From Candidatus Gastranaerophilales bacterium (lineage in GTDB: Bacteria > Cyanobacteriota > Vampirovibrionia > Gastranaerophilales > Gastranaerophilaceae), in contig CALUQH010000005.1 of assembly GCA_944322885.1 (NCBI GenBank), positions 1-64,000 on the forward strand: a stretch of 64,000 bases of DNA, read 5' to 3'. Each line of letters opens with the position of its first letter. The stretch's first letter is position 1. Shown here piece after piece: positions 42,603-52,351 of this stretch. The notes under the pieces were generated by a model. The model was not told the origin of the DNA, ran no database searches, and was given only the letters and a program-made list of their open reading frames with translations. Both the position numbers and the translations under genes were made by a program.

Positions 42603-43340
42603 TTGAATAATAGAAAGCAGAGAGGTTTATTAATAAAAAGAGGATTTACGCTTGCAGAGGTGCTTGTTACATTAGGAATTATAGGAGTAGTTTGTGCGCT
42701 TACCTTACCATCACTGGTTGAAAAACATCAAAAACAGGCGACAATTACAAAGTTAAAGAAAATATATTCAGTTCTATCTCAGCAAATTATGCTTGCTAAT
42801 TCTCAAACTACACCGGCAAATGAATTTTTAACTGCAGGGAATGAAGTTGAAGCAGATAAGACCGAAGAATTTTTTCAAACATACTGGGTTCCATACTTTA
42901 AAGGAGTAACCATCTTAAATAGCAGACCGTATAGTACACAATTTCCGTATAAATATATGAATGGAGATATGTTAGAAATTACAATAAAAACCGGATTTTC
43001 CGAGGGACGAATTACTTTTTCTACTTCGGACGGATTTATATTTTTTATATGTGTGATGAAGTGGAAAAATAAAGACGAAAACGGTAATTTAAGTGATCCA
43101 ATATATTCATCTGAAATGAATGTTTATATTGATATAAACGGGTTAAAACATCCAAATACACTTGGGAAAGATATCTTTAGAGTCACAATGAATTACGACA
43201 AAAATAATGTTATGCCATACGGCATTGACAAAAGTTCCAGTGCTATAGATCGCAACTGCAATAAAACAGGCTCCGGAGATTATTGTTTTGCCAAAATTAT
43301 AAAAGACGGCTGGAAAATAACTGATGATTATCCCTGGTAA
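42603..43340 (+). CDS. Orphan pseudopilin D (no ATG start)
   Basis: Pilin-like protein with RG|FTLAEVLVTLGIIGVVCALTL, basic helix, signature IDINGLKHPNTLGKDIFRV and tail IIKDGWKITDDYPW, matching the other five pseudopilins. No ATG lies near the start. The listed TTG at 42603 would give a leader MNNRKQRGLLIKRG without an SD. A clear SD-like AGAGAGG at 42619-42625 is followed seven bases later by ATA (42633-42635), which would give the short leader xKRG. The original ATG may have mutated to ATA. It overlaps the alcohol dehydrogenase gene at its 3' end by 13 bases (convergent). Confidence 0.8.
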   Translation: MNNRKQRGLLIKRGFTLAEVLVTLGIIGVVCALTLPSLVEKHQKQATITKLKKIYSVLSQQIMLANSQTTPANEFLTAGNEVEADKTEEFFQTYWVPYFKGVTILNSRPYSTQFPYKYMNGDMLEITIKTGFSEGRITFSTSDGFIFFICVMKWKNKDENGNLSDPIYSSEMNVYIDINGLKHPNTLGKDIFRVTMNYDKNNVMPYGIDKSSSAIDRNCNKTGSGDYCFAKIIKDGWKITDDYPW

Positions 43341-44371
43341 AAAGGTTTAATTAAAAACTTCAGTGCCTTACCATCAATATGCTGCTGCATAGCCCATTCG
43401 ACCTTTTCTAGAGGAATTGTATCAGTAATAAGTTTTTCAACTTCCAATTCTCCCGACGCAATATAATCAAGCGCCATTCTAAAGTATTTTGGGGTATGGT
43501 GGAAAACACTCATCAGCTTTATATCACCATAATGCATTTTTGTTGTATCAAAAGTCACAGTAGAACCTGACTTACAACCGCCAAAAAAGTGAACTGTCCC
43601 CCCTGGCCTAACACAGGAAAATACTCGTTCCCAAATTTCCGGCAACCCCACACACTCAACCGCAACATCCAAACCTTTATGTTCATCACTATATTCTTTA
43701 AATATTTTTTCCGGATTAGGATATTTAATTAGGTCTATTATTTCATCAGCATGAGCAAATTCTTCTGCGGCTTTAAGCTTTATCGGATTTCTACCCGCAA
43801 CAATGACATTTGCACCTTTAAGTTTGGCCAGCCGTGCGAACATTAAACCAATCGGCCCGATACCGATAATTCCGACTGTTTGCCCCCTTTTTATTTCCGT
43901 TCTTTCCACTCCATGAACAACATTTGCAAGCGGTTCACAAAATGCAGCTTTATCAAAACTTAAATCATCAGGCAATAAAAGCATATTTTTTTCTACAATT
44001 CTTGCAGGAACAGTAATATATTGAGCATACGCACCATTGAGCAAATCTAAATTTTCACAAAGATTATATTCTTCTCTTTTACAAAAAAAACAATGACCGC
44101 AGGGGGCAGAATTTGCAGCAACAACCCTGTCTCCCGGTTTAAATTTTTCAACGCCTTTCCCGACTTTTTCAACAATTCCGGCAAATTCATGCCCGAAACC
44201 TGACGGAATTGATTTTATTAACACAGGATGACCTCGTCTGAAAGTTTTAACATCCGTTCCACAGGTAAGAGCAGACATTACTTTTACTACAACTTCACCT
44301 TCCTTCGGGCTTTTTACCATAACCTCTTCCAGTTTTATATTTTTAGGTCCGTAGTATTGTATAGCACGCAT
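43328..44371 (-). CDS. Zinc-dependent medium-chain dehydrogenase (second of pair)
   Basis: NAD(P)-dependent alcohol, polyol or threonine-type dehydrogenase. Catalytic zinc region: TCGTDVKTFRRGHP near residue 37 and GHEFAGIVEKVG near 60. The structural zinc cysteines are in PCGHCFFCKREEYNLCE (residues about 92-107). The Rossmann motif is GIIGIGPIGLMFARLAK near 165. The length of 347 is normal. It begins 11 bases after the stop of a related dehydrogenase, so the two form an operon. Substrate is unknown; sorbitol- or threonine-dehydrogenase-like. Confidence 0.88.
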   Translation of the reverse strand: MRAIQYYGPKNIKLEEVMVKSPKEGEVVVKVMSALTCGTDVKTFRRGHPVLIKSIPSGFGHEFAGIVEKVGKGVEKFKPGDRVVAANSAPCGHCFFCKREEYNLCENLDLLNGAYAQYITVPARIVEKNMLLLPDDLSFDKAAFCEPLANVVHGVERTEIKRGQTVGIIGIGPIGLMFARLAKLKGANVIVAGRNPIKLKAAEEFAHADEIIDLIKYPNPEKIFKEYSDEHKGLDVAVECVGLPEIWERVFSCVRPGGTVHFFGGCKSGSTVTFDTTKMHYGDIKLMSVFHHTPKYFRMALDYIASGELEVEKLITDTIPLEKVEWAMQQHIDGKALKFLIKPFYQG

Positions 44372-44382
44372 AAATTATCTCA

Positions 44383-45393
44383 CTAATCCTTTACATTATA
44401 ATCATCATCACTCTTTACTTTAATATAAGCTTTCATCACTTTATTAGACATGGTATCTTCAAAAGCCTGCTGAATATCATCAAACTTGTACTCTGTTGAA
44501 ATTCCCTTAACTTTTACACGGCCGTTTTTCAATAATTCCAAAGAATCCGCAAGATCAACAGGCGAAGGCGAATAGCTGCCGAGAACCGTCAATTCTCTGT
44601 AATATATCTCATTATTAGGATAAGCAGACAAATCAGACGGAGTACTTGAAAATACAAGAATTTTACCGCCGTTTCTTACATATTTTAAAGCCGTATCAAT
44701 AGCTTTATCAGCTCCTGACGTCATAAAAATTCCGTCAGCCCTAAAATTTTCGGGCAATTTTCTCACATCATAAGCCTCTATATCCAAGGATTTTAAAAAT
44801 TCAATACGCTCCTCTAACAAATCACATCCAATAACCTTATAACCGTAAGCCCTTAAAGCCTGTGCAGTTAAAACCCCGATAGAACCTAAACCGATAACCA
44901 GAGTTGTATCATCTTTCAGCAGATTAGCCCGTTTTACCGCCCTTACAATACAACCCAGAGGTTCATAAAAAGAGGCCTCTGTTACAGACAAATTTTCAGG
45001 TTTTAAGTGTGCAACATTTTTCAAATGTTCCTCACTTAAAAAAACATATTCAGAAAAACCACCAGGAATAAGATTTGTTTCTTTAAAATGTTTGCACATA
45101 GAAACATTTCCATGCTTGCAATAAACACATTCCCCGCATGGGATATGATGTGAAGTAACAATTACATCACCGGCTTTAAAAGCCGTATCAGAATTGATTT
45201 CAATAATCTTTGCAACAATTTCATGGCCCAGAACAGTACCGTCTTTTGAAATTTTATGCACAAACTTTACAATATCCGAACCGCATAACCCACATCCCAA
45301 AACCTGTACAAGAGCACCTTTTCTGTTATCCAATTTCAAATTTTCTACATTTTTTAAAGCTATTTTATTATTTTCAATAACAGCTATCTTCAT
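44383..45393 (-). CDS. Zinc-dependent medium-chain dehydrogenase (first of pair)
   Basis: Same superfamily as the downstream gene but clearly diverged. GCGLCGSDIVKFVHK near residue 33 and GHEIVAKIIEI near 58 give the catalytic zinc site; PCGECVYCKHGNVSMCK near 85 gives the structural zinc; LVIGLGSIGVLTAQALRAYG near 165 binds the nucleotide. An SD (GAGG) lies six bases before the ATG. It is divergent from the GNAT-type gene at 45461 with only 67 bases between. A two-step sugar or alcohol conversion by the pair is a guess. Length is 336. Confidence 0.87.
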   Translation of the reverse strand: MKIAVIENNKIALKNVENLKLDNRKGALVQVLGCGLCGSDIVKFVHKISKDGTVLGHEIVAKIIEINSDTAFKAGDVIVTSHHIPCGECVYCKHGNVSMCKHFKETNLIPGGFSEYVFLSEEHLKNVAHLKPENLSVTEASFYEPLGCIVRAVKRANLLKDDTTLVIGLGSIGVLTAQALRAYGYKVIGCDLLEERIEFLKSLDIEAYDVRKLPENFRADGIFMTSGADKAIDTALKYVRNGGKILVFSSTPSDLSAYPNNEIYYRELTVLGSYSPSPVDLADSLELLKNGRVKVKGISTEYKFDDIQQAFEDTMSNKVMKAYIKVKSDDDYNVKD

Positions 45394-45425
45394 CTTCAGC
45401 CTCGCACAAAAATTTTAACACAAAC

Positions 45426-45454
45426 TTGAAAAGAAGGAAAATAAATTATATAAT
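45426..45454 (+). promoter_or_regulatory. Leaderless promoter of the 45461 gene
   Basis: TTGAAA (45426-45431), 17-base spacer, perfect TATAAT (45449-45454), then six bases to the ATG. There is no SD; a GGAA at the spacer lies upstream of the transcription start. Confidence 0.75.
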
Positions 45455-45460
45455 ACATAT

Positions 45461-46450
45461 ATGACAGTCATTAGAAGATTAAATTGTTTTGATGCACCTA
45501 AAATAAAGAAAATGATTTCATATCTCGGAAATGACAGCGGAGAGAAGTTTTCTAAAGCTTTAACTCATGAAGCTTTTATAATGCTCCAAAATCTTTTGCC
45601 CTTAAAATACAAATTCATGCCGGTTTCGTATATTTTGCTTGAAAATAAAGAGATTCTCGGGCTTATTACTGTTGTCCCGACGAACGGAAATCCTTATAAA
45701 ATAGATATTACAAGATTAATCTTTCAACAAAATTTGTACGATGTCGGGAAACGTCTTATTGATTTTGTGATAGCAAGACTCGGCGCAAAAGGCGCAACTT
45801 CATTTCATGTAACTGTCGACCAGTCGCATGATGAGTTACTGGATTTATTTATGAAGGGATGCGGTTTTAGACAGTGCAGTTATGAAAATTTATGGAAACT
45901 TGAAAATTTTTCTCCTGCAACTGATAAAAAAGCAGATTTCAGATACTTTCAAAACAGTGATGCCCTCAAAGTCGCCGCATTATATAACAGCGAGCTCAAT
46001 AACCTTTACAAGCCGTCGCTGGAAAGGTCAAAAAATGAGTATAAAGAACCCGTCTTTGCAGGTATGACAAATTTCTACAAAAATCGATACGTGCTCGAAG
46101 AACCTTCTAATCATAAAATCATTGCATACCTTTCAATTACAACGAGTGATAACTTTAATTTCATAATTGATATGTCTTTAAACGACGGATACAATATCCC
46201 TTATGATGAAATTTTAAACTTTGCACTCGGAGAAATTTCCCGTAGAAAAACAACTTTCTATGCTTTCTTAAAACACAGGCAATACACCAAGACGGCTGAC
46301 ACTTTAGAAAAATACTTACACGAAAGGAATTTAAACTGTATTCAAACACAATGTGTGCTTGTTAAAGATTTTTATAAACAACTAAGCCAGCCGGAAAATG
46401 TTTTACAGATTTTCCAATTCGGCGAAGAAAGTATATTCACTTCAAATTAA
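45461..46450 (+). CDS. GNAT-like N-acetyltransferase, double-domain (329 aa)
   Basis: Resembles GNAT acetyltransferases: an N-terminal half with RRLNCFDAPKIKKMI, SYILLENKEILGLITVVP (strands 4-5 region), and a helix with VGKRLIDFVIARLGAKG where acetyl-CoA usually binds, then MKGCGFRQCSYENLWKL. The second half repeats a similar pattern less clearly (HKIIAYLSITTSDNFNFII). The canonical Q/RxxGxG/A motif is not conserved, so activity is uncertain. It is transcribed from a leaderless promoter and overlaps the convergent 46447 gene by four bases. Confidence 0.65.
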   Translation: MTVIRRLNCFDAPKIKKMISYLGNDSGEKFSKALTHEAFIMLQNLLPLKYKFMPVSYILLENKEILGLITVVPTNGNPYKIDITRLIFQQNLYDVGKRLIDFVIARLGAKGATSFHVTVDQSHDELLDLFMKGCGFRQCSYENLWKLENFSPATDKKADFRYFQNSDALKVAALYNSELNNLYKPSLERSKNEYKEPVFAGMTNFYKNRYVLEEPSNHKIIAYLSITTSDNFNFIIDMSLNDGYNIPYDEILNFALGEISRRKTTFYAFLKHRQYTKTADTLEKYLHERNLNCIQTQCVLVKDFYKQLSQPENVLQIFQFGEESIFTSN

Positions 46451-47076
46451 TACCAGTAATTATCCTTATTTCTGACAAATGATAATTTTCCGGATTTTCC
46501 TTTCATATAATACATCCCCCTTTTATAAGCCACAAGTTCGGGATTATCACTAACCGTATAATAAAATGTTTTCTCCGCTCCGGGATTAATTTCATTAACA
46601 GCATCCAATATTCTGCTCATTGTATAAACTGTTTGATACTGACTTCCGCCGACAATATTTACACGGTTGAAATGAGGGAATTTCGAAGCTATAAATTCTA
46701 TAATTCGGTTAATGTTCGTATTATGGAAAACATGATAAAGCGTATGCATATTTGTTTTGTCATCAACCAGATTTAAAACGGCACAGGTTCTGACTCCTGT
46801 TGTACTCAAAGGGGTATTTACGTCAGATATTAACCAGCCGCCGCCTAAATCAGGTTCTTCAGTTGAAATACCGCATTTTGTATCTTTAGGCCCCGTATAA
46901 GGTTCTATTCTTTTAGCATTGGAACTATCACAGTAATTAAAGATATATTTTTCAAAATTACCTGTTCTTTCAAAACTGTCAGGTCCGTATATAATTTTTC
47001 TGGGCGGAATTACCCGTGCACCAAAATGAATATTATTATTTACCGGATTTTTAAAAGTTAACACGTTAATCATCAT
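46447..47076 (-). CDS. Hypothetical protein (209 aa)
   Basis: Not recognised. MMINVLTFKNPVNNNIHFGAR opens the protein, followed by a mixed alpha/beta domain with GGGWLISDVNTPLSTTGVRTCAVLNLVD, HTLYHVFHNTNINRIIEF, FNRVNIVGGSQYQTVYTM and FYYTVSDNPELVAYKRGMYY (each in part). The pattern of TCAVLNLVD..HTLYHV resembles the catalytic region of CheD-type or other amidases (Cys followed later by His), but this is only an impression. No SD precedes the double ATG. It overlaps the GNAT gene by four bases (convergent). Confidence 0.65.
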   Translation of the reverse strand: MMINVLTFKNPVNNNIHFGARVIPPRKIIYGPDSFERTGNFEKYIFNYCDSSNAKRIEPYTGPKDTKCGISTEEPDLGGGWLISDVNTPLSTTGVRTCAVLNLVDDKTNMHTLYHVFHNTNINRIIEFIASKFPHFNRVNIVGGSQYQTVYTMSRILDAVNEINPGAEKTFYYTVSDNPELVAYKRGMYYMKGKSGKLSFVRNKDNYWY

Positions 47077-47082
47077 TGATGA

Positions 47083-48204
<1,122 letters not shown>

Positions 48205-48208
48205 ATAT

Positions 48209-49051
48209 ATGTTAAATAAAGATGTTGACTATGAGGTCATAGTATTTTCAATAGGAGATACAAAAGCAGGAACAAAAATGGGAAAACTTCAACTAAAAAA
48301 TCTTGAAGATGATTCTGTTTTAAACTGTATTTTGTGGGAAGAAACCTTAAACCGCTATGACAGTAAAATTTTCAGAACAGGAAATATTGTCAGAATTGTA
48401 ACGGCATCATTCAATGAACGTTACAATAACTGTCTTGTATCCTCTCTTGAACTGATAAAAGAGGCCAAGACAGGCCTTGATGAGGCTGAACGGGAAAAAG
48501 TTTATGCGGAATTAATTTCTTATATAGATACAATTAAAAATGAAAAATTAAATGCGTTTCTTGCAAGTTATTTTGCCGAACATAAAGACAGAATTAAAAT
48601 AATGCCGGCAGCCAAGCTTATGCACCACAATTATATCGGAGGTCTTATGGTTCATACTCTTGAATGCCTGCGCTATGCCGAAACAAATATGGAATTGTCC
48701 GACTACAAATTTAACCGCGACAATATAATAGCAGCCTGTATGCTTCATGATATCGGCAAAATTTTTGAATACACTATTGATACAGAATCCGGTCTGATTG
48801 ATTATGATGAAAATTTTAGAAAAGAATGGCTTACACATTCCCAGTACGGATTTTCTATATGTATGACTCACGGTTTTAAAGAAATTGCAAAAATGATTGC
48901 TGCACACCACGGAAGAAGCGACTGGGGGGCAATTATAGACCTTGATCAAAAAGATTTGGATCCAGAACTTTACTTTATACATTTGATAGATAATCTGTCA
49001 GCAAAATTCGGAAAAATTAATGTACACCTGTTAGAAGAAAAAGGAGTGTAA
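48209..49051 (+). CDS. YhaM-like 3'-5' exoribonuclease (OB + HD domains)
   Basis: An N-terminal OB-fold domain (residues about 8-85: KMGKLQLKNLEDDSVLNCILWE and FRTGNIVRIVTASFNERY) is followed by an HD domain with HHNYIGGLMVHTLECL near 145, CMLHDIGKIFEY near 187 and IAAHHGRSDWG near 240. This is the layout of Bacillus YhaM/Cbf1, which trims RNA or DNA from the 3' end. The length of 280 is slightly shorter than YhaM. It follows ilvC by four bases and precedes the thymidylate-kinase pair by three, so the four genes form one operon. A role in RNA rather than DNA is inferred from the family. Confidence 0.88.
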   Translation: MLNKDVDYEVIVFSIGDTKAGTKMGKLQLKNLEDDSVLNCILWEETLNRYDSKIFRTGNIVRIVTASFNERYNNCLVSSLELIKEAKTGLDEAEREKVYAELISYIDTIKNEKLNAFLASYFAEHKDRIKIMPAAKLMHHNYIGGLMVHTLECLRYAETNMELSDYKFNRDNIIAACMLHDIGKIFEYTIDTESGLIDYDENFRKEWLTHSQYGFSICMTHGFKEIAKMIAAHHGRSDWGAIIDLDQKDLDPELYFIHLIDNLSAKFGKINVHLLEEKGV

Positions 49052-49054
49052 AAC

Positions 49055-49729
49055 GTGTCCAAGTTAACTGAACAGCATAATTATAAAGGCACTTTAGTCT
49101 GTGTGGAGGGGATTGACGGTTCCGGAAAATCTACACAGTTAGCTCTTTTACGTGACTGGCTAAAATCTACAGGGCACGATGTTATTTTTACCGAATGGAA
49201 CTCCTCGGAATTAATATCCCAGACAACAAAACTTGCAAAAAAGAAAAATATGTTATCCCCGCGGACTTTTTCTCTCCTGCACGCTGTCGATTTTGCTGAC
49301 AGATTGAAACAGGTTATTGATCCTGCTTTGAAAGCAGGCTTTATAGTTTTGGCCGACAGATATGCCTATACAGCTTTTGCAAGAGATGTTGCAAGAGGCG
49401 TCGACCCGCAATGGGTTAGAAATGTTTATAATTTTGCAATAAAACCAGATTTAGCTATTTATTTTGATATTAATCCGCAAGATGCTATGGAAAGAATTTG
49501 CTCAAATCGTGCGCCAAAATTTTATGAAGCAGGTATGGATTTAAAATTAAGCAATGATCCTTATGAGAGTTATATAATTTTTCAAAGCAGAGTTATAAAT
49601 GAATATCAAAAAATGGTAGATGAATTCGGACTGGTAAAACTTGATGCAATGGATTCAATACATTCCAAACAGGTAAGAATAAGAGAAATGCTTAAAAGTG
49701 TTCTAAATAACAAAGGAGTAAACATATAA
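49055..49729 (+). CDS. Thymidylate kinase-like protein, copy 1 (GTG start)
   Basis: P-loop nucleoside monophosphate kinase fold: CVEGIDGSGKSTQLALLRDWL near residue 14; DRYAYTAFARDVARG near 103, corresponding to the DR(Y/H) motif of Tmk but ending in ARD; and a lid region with ICSNRAPKFYEAG. The start is GTG at 49055, eight bases after GGAG. The length of 224 is normal for Tmk. The second copy starts within its stop codon (TAATG). Bona fide Tmk function is likely for one of the two; the ARD variant is also seen in other Tmk-like kinases whose substrate is not established. Confidence 0.82.
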   Translation: MSKLTEQHNYKGTLVCVEGIDGSGKSTQLALLRDWLKSTGHDVIFTEWNSSELISQTTKLAKKKNMLSPRTFSLLHAVDFADRLKQVIDPALKAGFIVLADRYAYTAFARDVARGVDPQWVRNVYNFAIKPDLAIYFDINPQDAMERICSNRAPKFYEAGMDLKLSNDPYESYIIFQSRVINEYQKMVDEFGLVKLDAMDSIHSKQVRIREMLKSVLNNKGVNI

Positions 49730-50400
49730 TGACACAATTTAAAACAAAACACGGATATGAAGGTTTGCTTATTGTTATAGAAGGAACTGACGGTTCGGGC
49801 AAATCCACACAGCTTCAGCTTTTAAAGAAATCTATCCAGGCACAGTCTTACGGCGTCATAATATCCGAGTGGAAAACATCCCGTTTGATAGCAAATGTTA
49901 TTGATGATGCAAAAGAAAGAAACTTACTTAATGCCACAACTTACAGTCTGCTGTATGCCGCAGATTTTGCAGACAGACTTGAAAACACAATTATTCCTGC
50001 GTTAAAATCGGGATTCATAGTACTTTTAGACAGGTATTACTATACAGCTCTTGCCCGCGATGTTGTAAGAGGGCAGGATATTGAATGGGTAAAGAATCTA
50101 TACGATTATGCTCCTGAACCAGATCTGGTATTTTACCTTGATATGCCGGTTGATGTGCTTTTGAAAAGAATTATCGGTACAACAGGCTTAAATTATTATG
50201 AAAGCGGGCGTGATGTCGGATTTTCATCAGATTTTTACAAAAGTTTTGAAATATACCAGAATAAATGTCTTGAACAATATGAAAGAATGAAATCCGAGTA
50301 CAATTTTATCAGCATTGACGGCACCAAATCAATAGATGAAATACATTCGATTATGAACCATGAAGTTCAGAAAATTCTTGATTCAGGAGTGCTATATTAG
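49729..50400 (+). CDS. Thymidylate kinase-like protein, copy 2
   Basis: Paralog of the previous gene: VIEGTDGSGKSTQLQLLKKS near residue 16, LDRYYYTALARDVVRG near 103, and a lid region IIGTTGLNYYESGRD. The two proteins align over their whole length and arose by tandem duplication. The ATG overlaps the upstream TAA by one base. The pair could act as a heterodimer, or the second copy could have gained a new substrate. Length is 223. Confidence 0.82.
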   Translation: MTQFKTKHGYEGLLIVIEGTDGSGKSTQLQLLKKSIQAQSYGVIISEWKTSRLIANVIDDAKERNLLNATTYSLLYAADFADRLENTIIPALKSGFIVLLDRYYYTALARDVVRGQDIEWVKNLYDYAPEPDLVFYLDMPVDVLLKRIIGTTGLNYYESGRDVGFSSDFYKSFEIYQNKCLEQYERMKSEYNFISIDGTKSIDEIHSIMNHEVQKILDSGVLY

Positions 50401-50543
50401 TACATATCCTGTTTATATCCCCGAATTGTTACGTAAATAAATAAAAATTTACTTTATGAAACATTTTGCTCCACAAGTCATGGTTTATGCTACATTAGAA
50501 AATGTAAAGAGACAAATATATATAGTTTATAGGAGATTAATGA

Positions 50544-51173
50544 ATGTCTGAATATCTGAGCAAGGAAGAGATTAAGCAATGGAGAAGTTCATTAGAAAAG
50601 ATTACATTAGAAGAATACGCTGCCAGATTAGGGAAAAAAATAGAAGAGGCTAAGCCTACAAATGATTTAATAGATATAGTTTTAAAAGGAAAACCTGTTG
50701 TTTCTTCAGAAGATGAATGGAAACAGCCTCACGCTGAAAGACTCAGCGCAATTGCAGAACGCGGTTATGAAAGAGAAAGAGAAATTGCCCCGAGTCCCTT
50801 TTCAATACATAAATTTATAGCTGATGACACTCAGGAAAAGCCTCAAAAACAAGAAAAAGCTCAACCGAAAAAGAAATCTGCTTCTAAAAAAACTACAACA
50901 GCAAAAACTGCTAAAAAAACTCAAGCTCAAGAAACTTCTGCTTCTTTGAGAGATGAAGTAAGAGTTGTATTCAAAAAAGCTCTAACTGACAGAGAACAAA
51001 AAGTTTTTGATCATTTTGCGGCTAATAAAGGTAAAATCGTATATGCAAAAGACCTTGCAGCCTTACTTGACTTGCCAAGAGACTATGTATACAAATACAT
51101 AAAAAATCTCAGGGCCAAAATTGAAGGTGATAAATTAGAAAACGCTGATAAAGGCGGGTTTATTCTAAAATAA
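50544..51173 (+). CDS. Hypothetical protein with C-terminal winged-helix-like domain
   Basis: Three parts: a charged N-terminal ~110 residues with EEIKQWRSSLEKITLEEYAARLG; a low-complexity Lys/Thr/Gln linker (KPQKQEKAQPKKKSASKK... TTTAKTAKKTQ) of about 45 residues; and a C-terminal domain (about 140-209) with LTDREQKVFDHFAANKGKIV and LAALLDLPRDYVYKYIKNLRAKI that looks like a DNA-binding winged helix. The SD (GGAG) lies eight bases before the ATG. A strong terminator follows. A regulator of unknown target; the lysine-rich linker may add nonspecific DNA binding. Confidence 0.75.
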   Translation: MSEYLSKEEIKQWRSSLEKITLEEYAARLGKKIEEAKPTNDLIDIVLKGKPVVSSEDEWKQPHAERLSAIAERGYEREREIAPSPFSIHKFIADDTQEKPQKQEKAQPKKKSASKKTTTAKTAKKTQAQETSASLRDEVRVVFKKALTDREQKVFDHFAANKGKIVYAKDLAALLDLPRDYVYKYIKNLRAKIEGDKLENADKGGFILK

Positions 51174-51194
51174 AATAATATTTAAATAATATTT

Positions 51195-51235
51195 AACAGA
51201 ACCTTCTCTAAAATATTTTGAGAGGGTTCTGTTTT
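51195..51235 (+). terminator. Terminator after the 50544 gene
   Basis: AACAGAACCtTCTC pairs with GAGAgGGTTCTGTT (one G-T wobble) around a loop of AT, followed by TTTT. Confidence 0.8.
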
Positions 51236-51263
51236 CTATGTATCTCCATTTATTACCTAATAC

Positions 51264-51971
51264 TTAATAATTCATCTGCCAGCCATCAGCCATAATCTTT
51301 CCAAATAACCCGTTATCAGGATGATTTGCTTCCAAATCAGCTTCTTCCCCATTTGCAATATAAAATTTATCAAAAATTTGTCCGTTTTTATCTATTTGAA
51401 ATGAAAAATAATCTCTTCCAAAAACATTAGGTCCCTGCTTACCATTTATATCTACTTCAAATGCAACTACATCACCGCCATTGCCCACATGGTTTGAACT
51501 GGTAATTGAGCTATCATCGTCAGGATCATCATTTTCTACATCTGACATAGCAGAAGCATCTGCACATAGGACAGCCCCGCTTGCCAAAGCTACAACAACA
51601 TTACATTGTCCGTTTTTTGAACTTATAGTAGCACCTGATAAAGATGAATACTCATCCGCAAAACATGGTCTATATCGCGTTCCGCAATCGTTTACAACTT
51701 TAAAATAATTGGTCATAAAATTTCTCAATTCAGTTGAATTATTCCTAATTCTTGATTCTCCAAAATTAAGATAATTATTATCAGTTACATACATTTTAGC
51801 GGCCTGCATAACTTCGTTATATACTTTATGCAATTGTGTCACATAAACTTTACGCTGATAATTTTGTACCAGAGTGGGTATGGTCATTGCAGAAACAACT
51901 CCGATTATACCAAGAGTAACCAAAACTTCAGCCAAAGTAAAACCCGTTTTAATATGTTTAAGTAAAATCAT
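51264..51971 (-). CDS. Orphan pseudopilin E (intact)
   Basis: The only one of the six pseudopilins here that is complete from an SD-led ATG. SD AAAGGAAG precedes MILLKHIKTG|FTLAEVLVTLGIIGVVSAMTI, a short leader typical of prepilins. A basic helix (QRKVYVTQLHKVYNEVMQAA), a globular part with four cysteines, an acidic loop (DDPDDDSSI), the family signature VDINGKQGPNVFGRDYFSF and the tail IMADGWQMNY follow. It would be cleaved by PilD and assembled into a pilus or secretion pseudopilus. It is monocistronic, next to the HTH gene at 52079. No minor-pilin or GspF genes are adjacent. Confidence 0.92.
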   Translation of the reverse strand: MILLKHIKTGFTLAEVLVTLGIIGVVSAMTIPTLVQNYQRKVYVTQLHKVYNEVMQAAKMYVTDNNYLNFGESRIRNNSTELRNFMTNYFKVVNDCGTRYRPCFADEYSSLSGATISSKNGQCNVVVALASGAVLCADASAMSDVENDDPDDDSSITSSNHVGNGGDVVAFEVDINGKQGPNVFGRDYFSFQIDKNGQIFDKFYIANGEEADLEANHPDNGLFGKIMADGWQMNY

Positions 51972-52043
51972 ACTCTTCCTTTCTATAAATTATATTTATA
52001 TACATATTAATTATATCATACTAAGTATAATTTATCAATATAA

Positions 52044-52072
52044 TTGTATAAATTGAAATATATTTATAAAAT
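52044..52072 (+). promoter_or_regulatory. Leaderless promoter of the 52079 HTH gene
   Basis: TTGTAT (52044-52049), 17-base spacer, TAAAAT (52067-52072), then six A to the ATG at 52079. No SD. Confidence 0.55.
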
Positions 52073-52078
52073 AAAAAA

Positions 52079-52324
52079 ATGGACTATAAATATGAAAACA
52101 TAGCTCTTTTGGATTTTATAAAAACCTTAACAATATATCGTGGTTTAACACTAAGAAAACTACTCCAAAAACTCCATGATGAAAAGGGATACAGCAATTC
52201 ATACGCAGGTTTTTATAATAAGCTAAAAAATCAAACAATTAAATTCAATGAAATAAATGATATTACCAGTATACTAGGTTACGAAATTATCTTCAAAGAT
52301 ATAAAAAATAAGCAATCAAAATAG
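52079..52324 (+). CDS. Small HTH-type putative regulator (81 aa)
   Basis: Small helical protein with a likely helix-turn-helix of the LLQKLHDEKGYSNSYAGFYNKLKNQ type (second half LTLRKLLQKL, then FYNKLKNQTIKFNEINDI), ending ITSILGYEIIFKD. It lacks extra domains. It is the intact paralog of the decayed gene at 42303-42530. A leaderless promoter sets the start. It sits between pseudopilin E and the radical SAM gene and is divergent from the pilin, with about 100 bases between. Regulation of the neighbouring pilin is a possibility from position only; the decayed copy likewise adjoins pseudopilin D. Confidence 0.7.
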   Translation: MDYKYENIALLDFIKTLTIYRGLTLRKLLQKLHDEKGYSNSYAGFYNKLKNQTIKFNEINDITSILGYEIIFKDIKNKQSK

Positions 52325-52351
52325 CTCAAATATCCATAATAATTTAAAACA

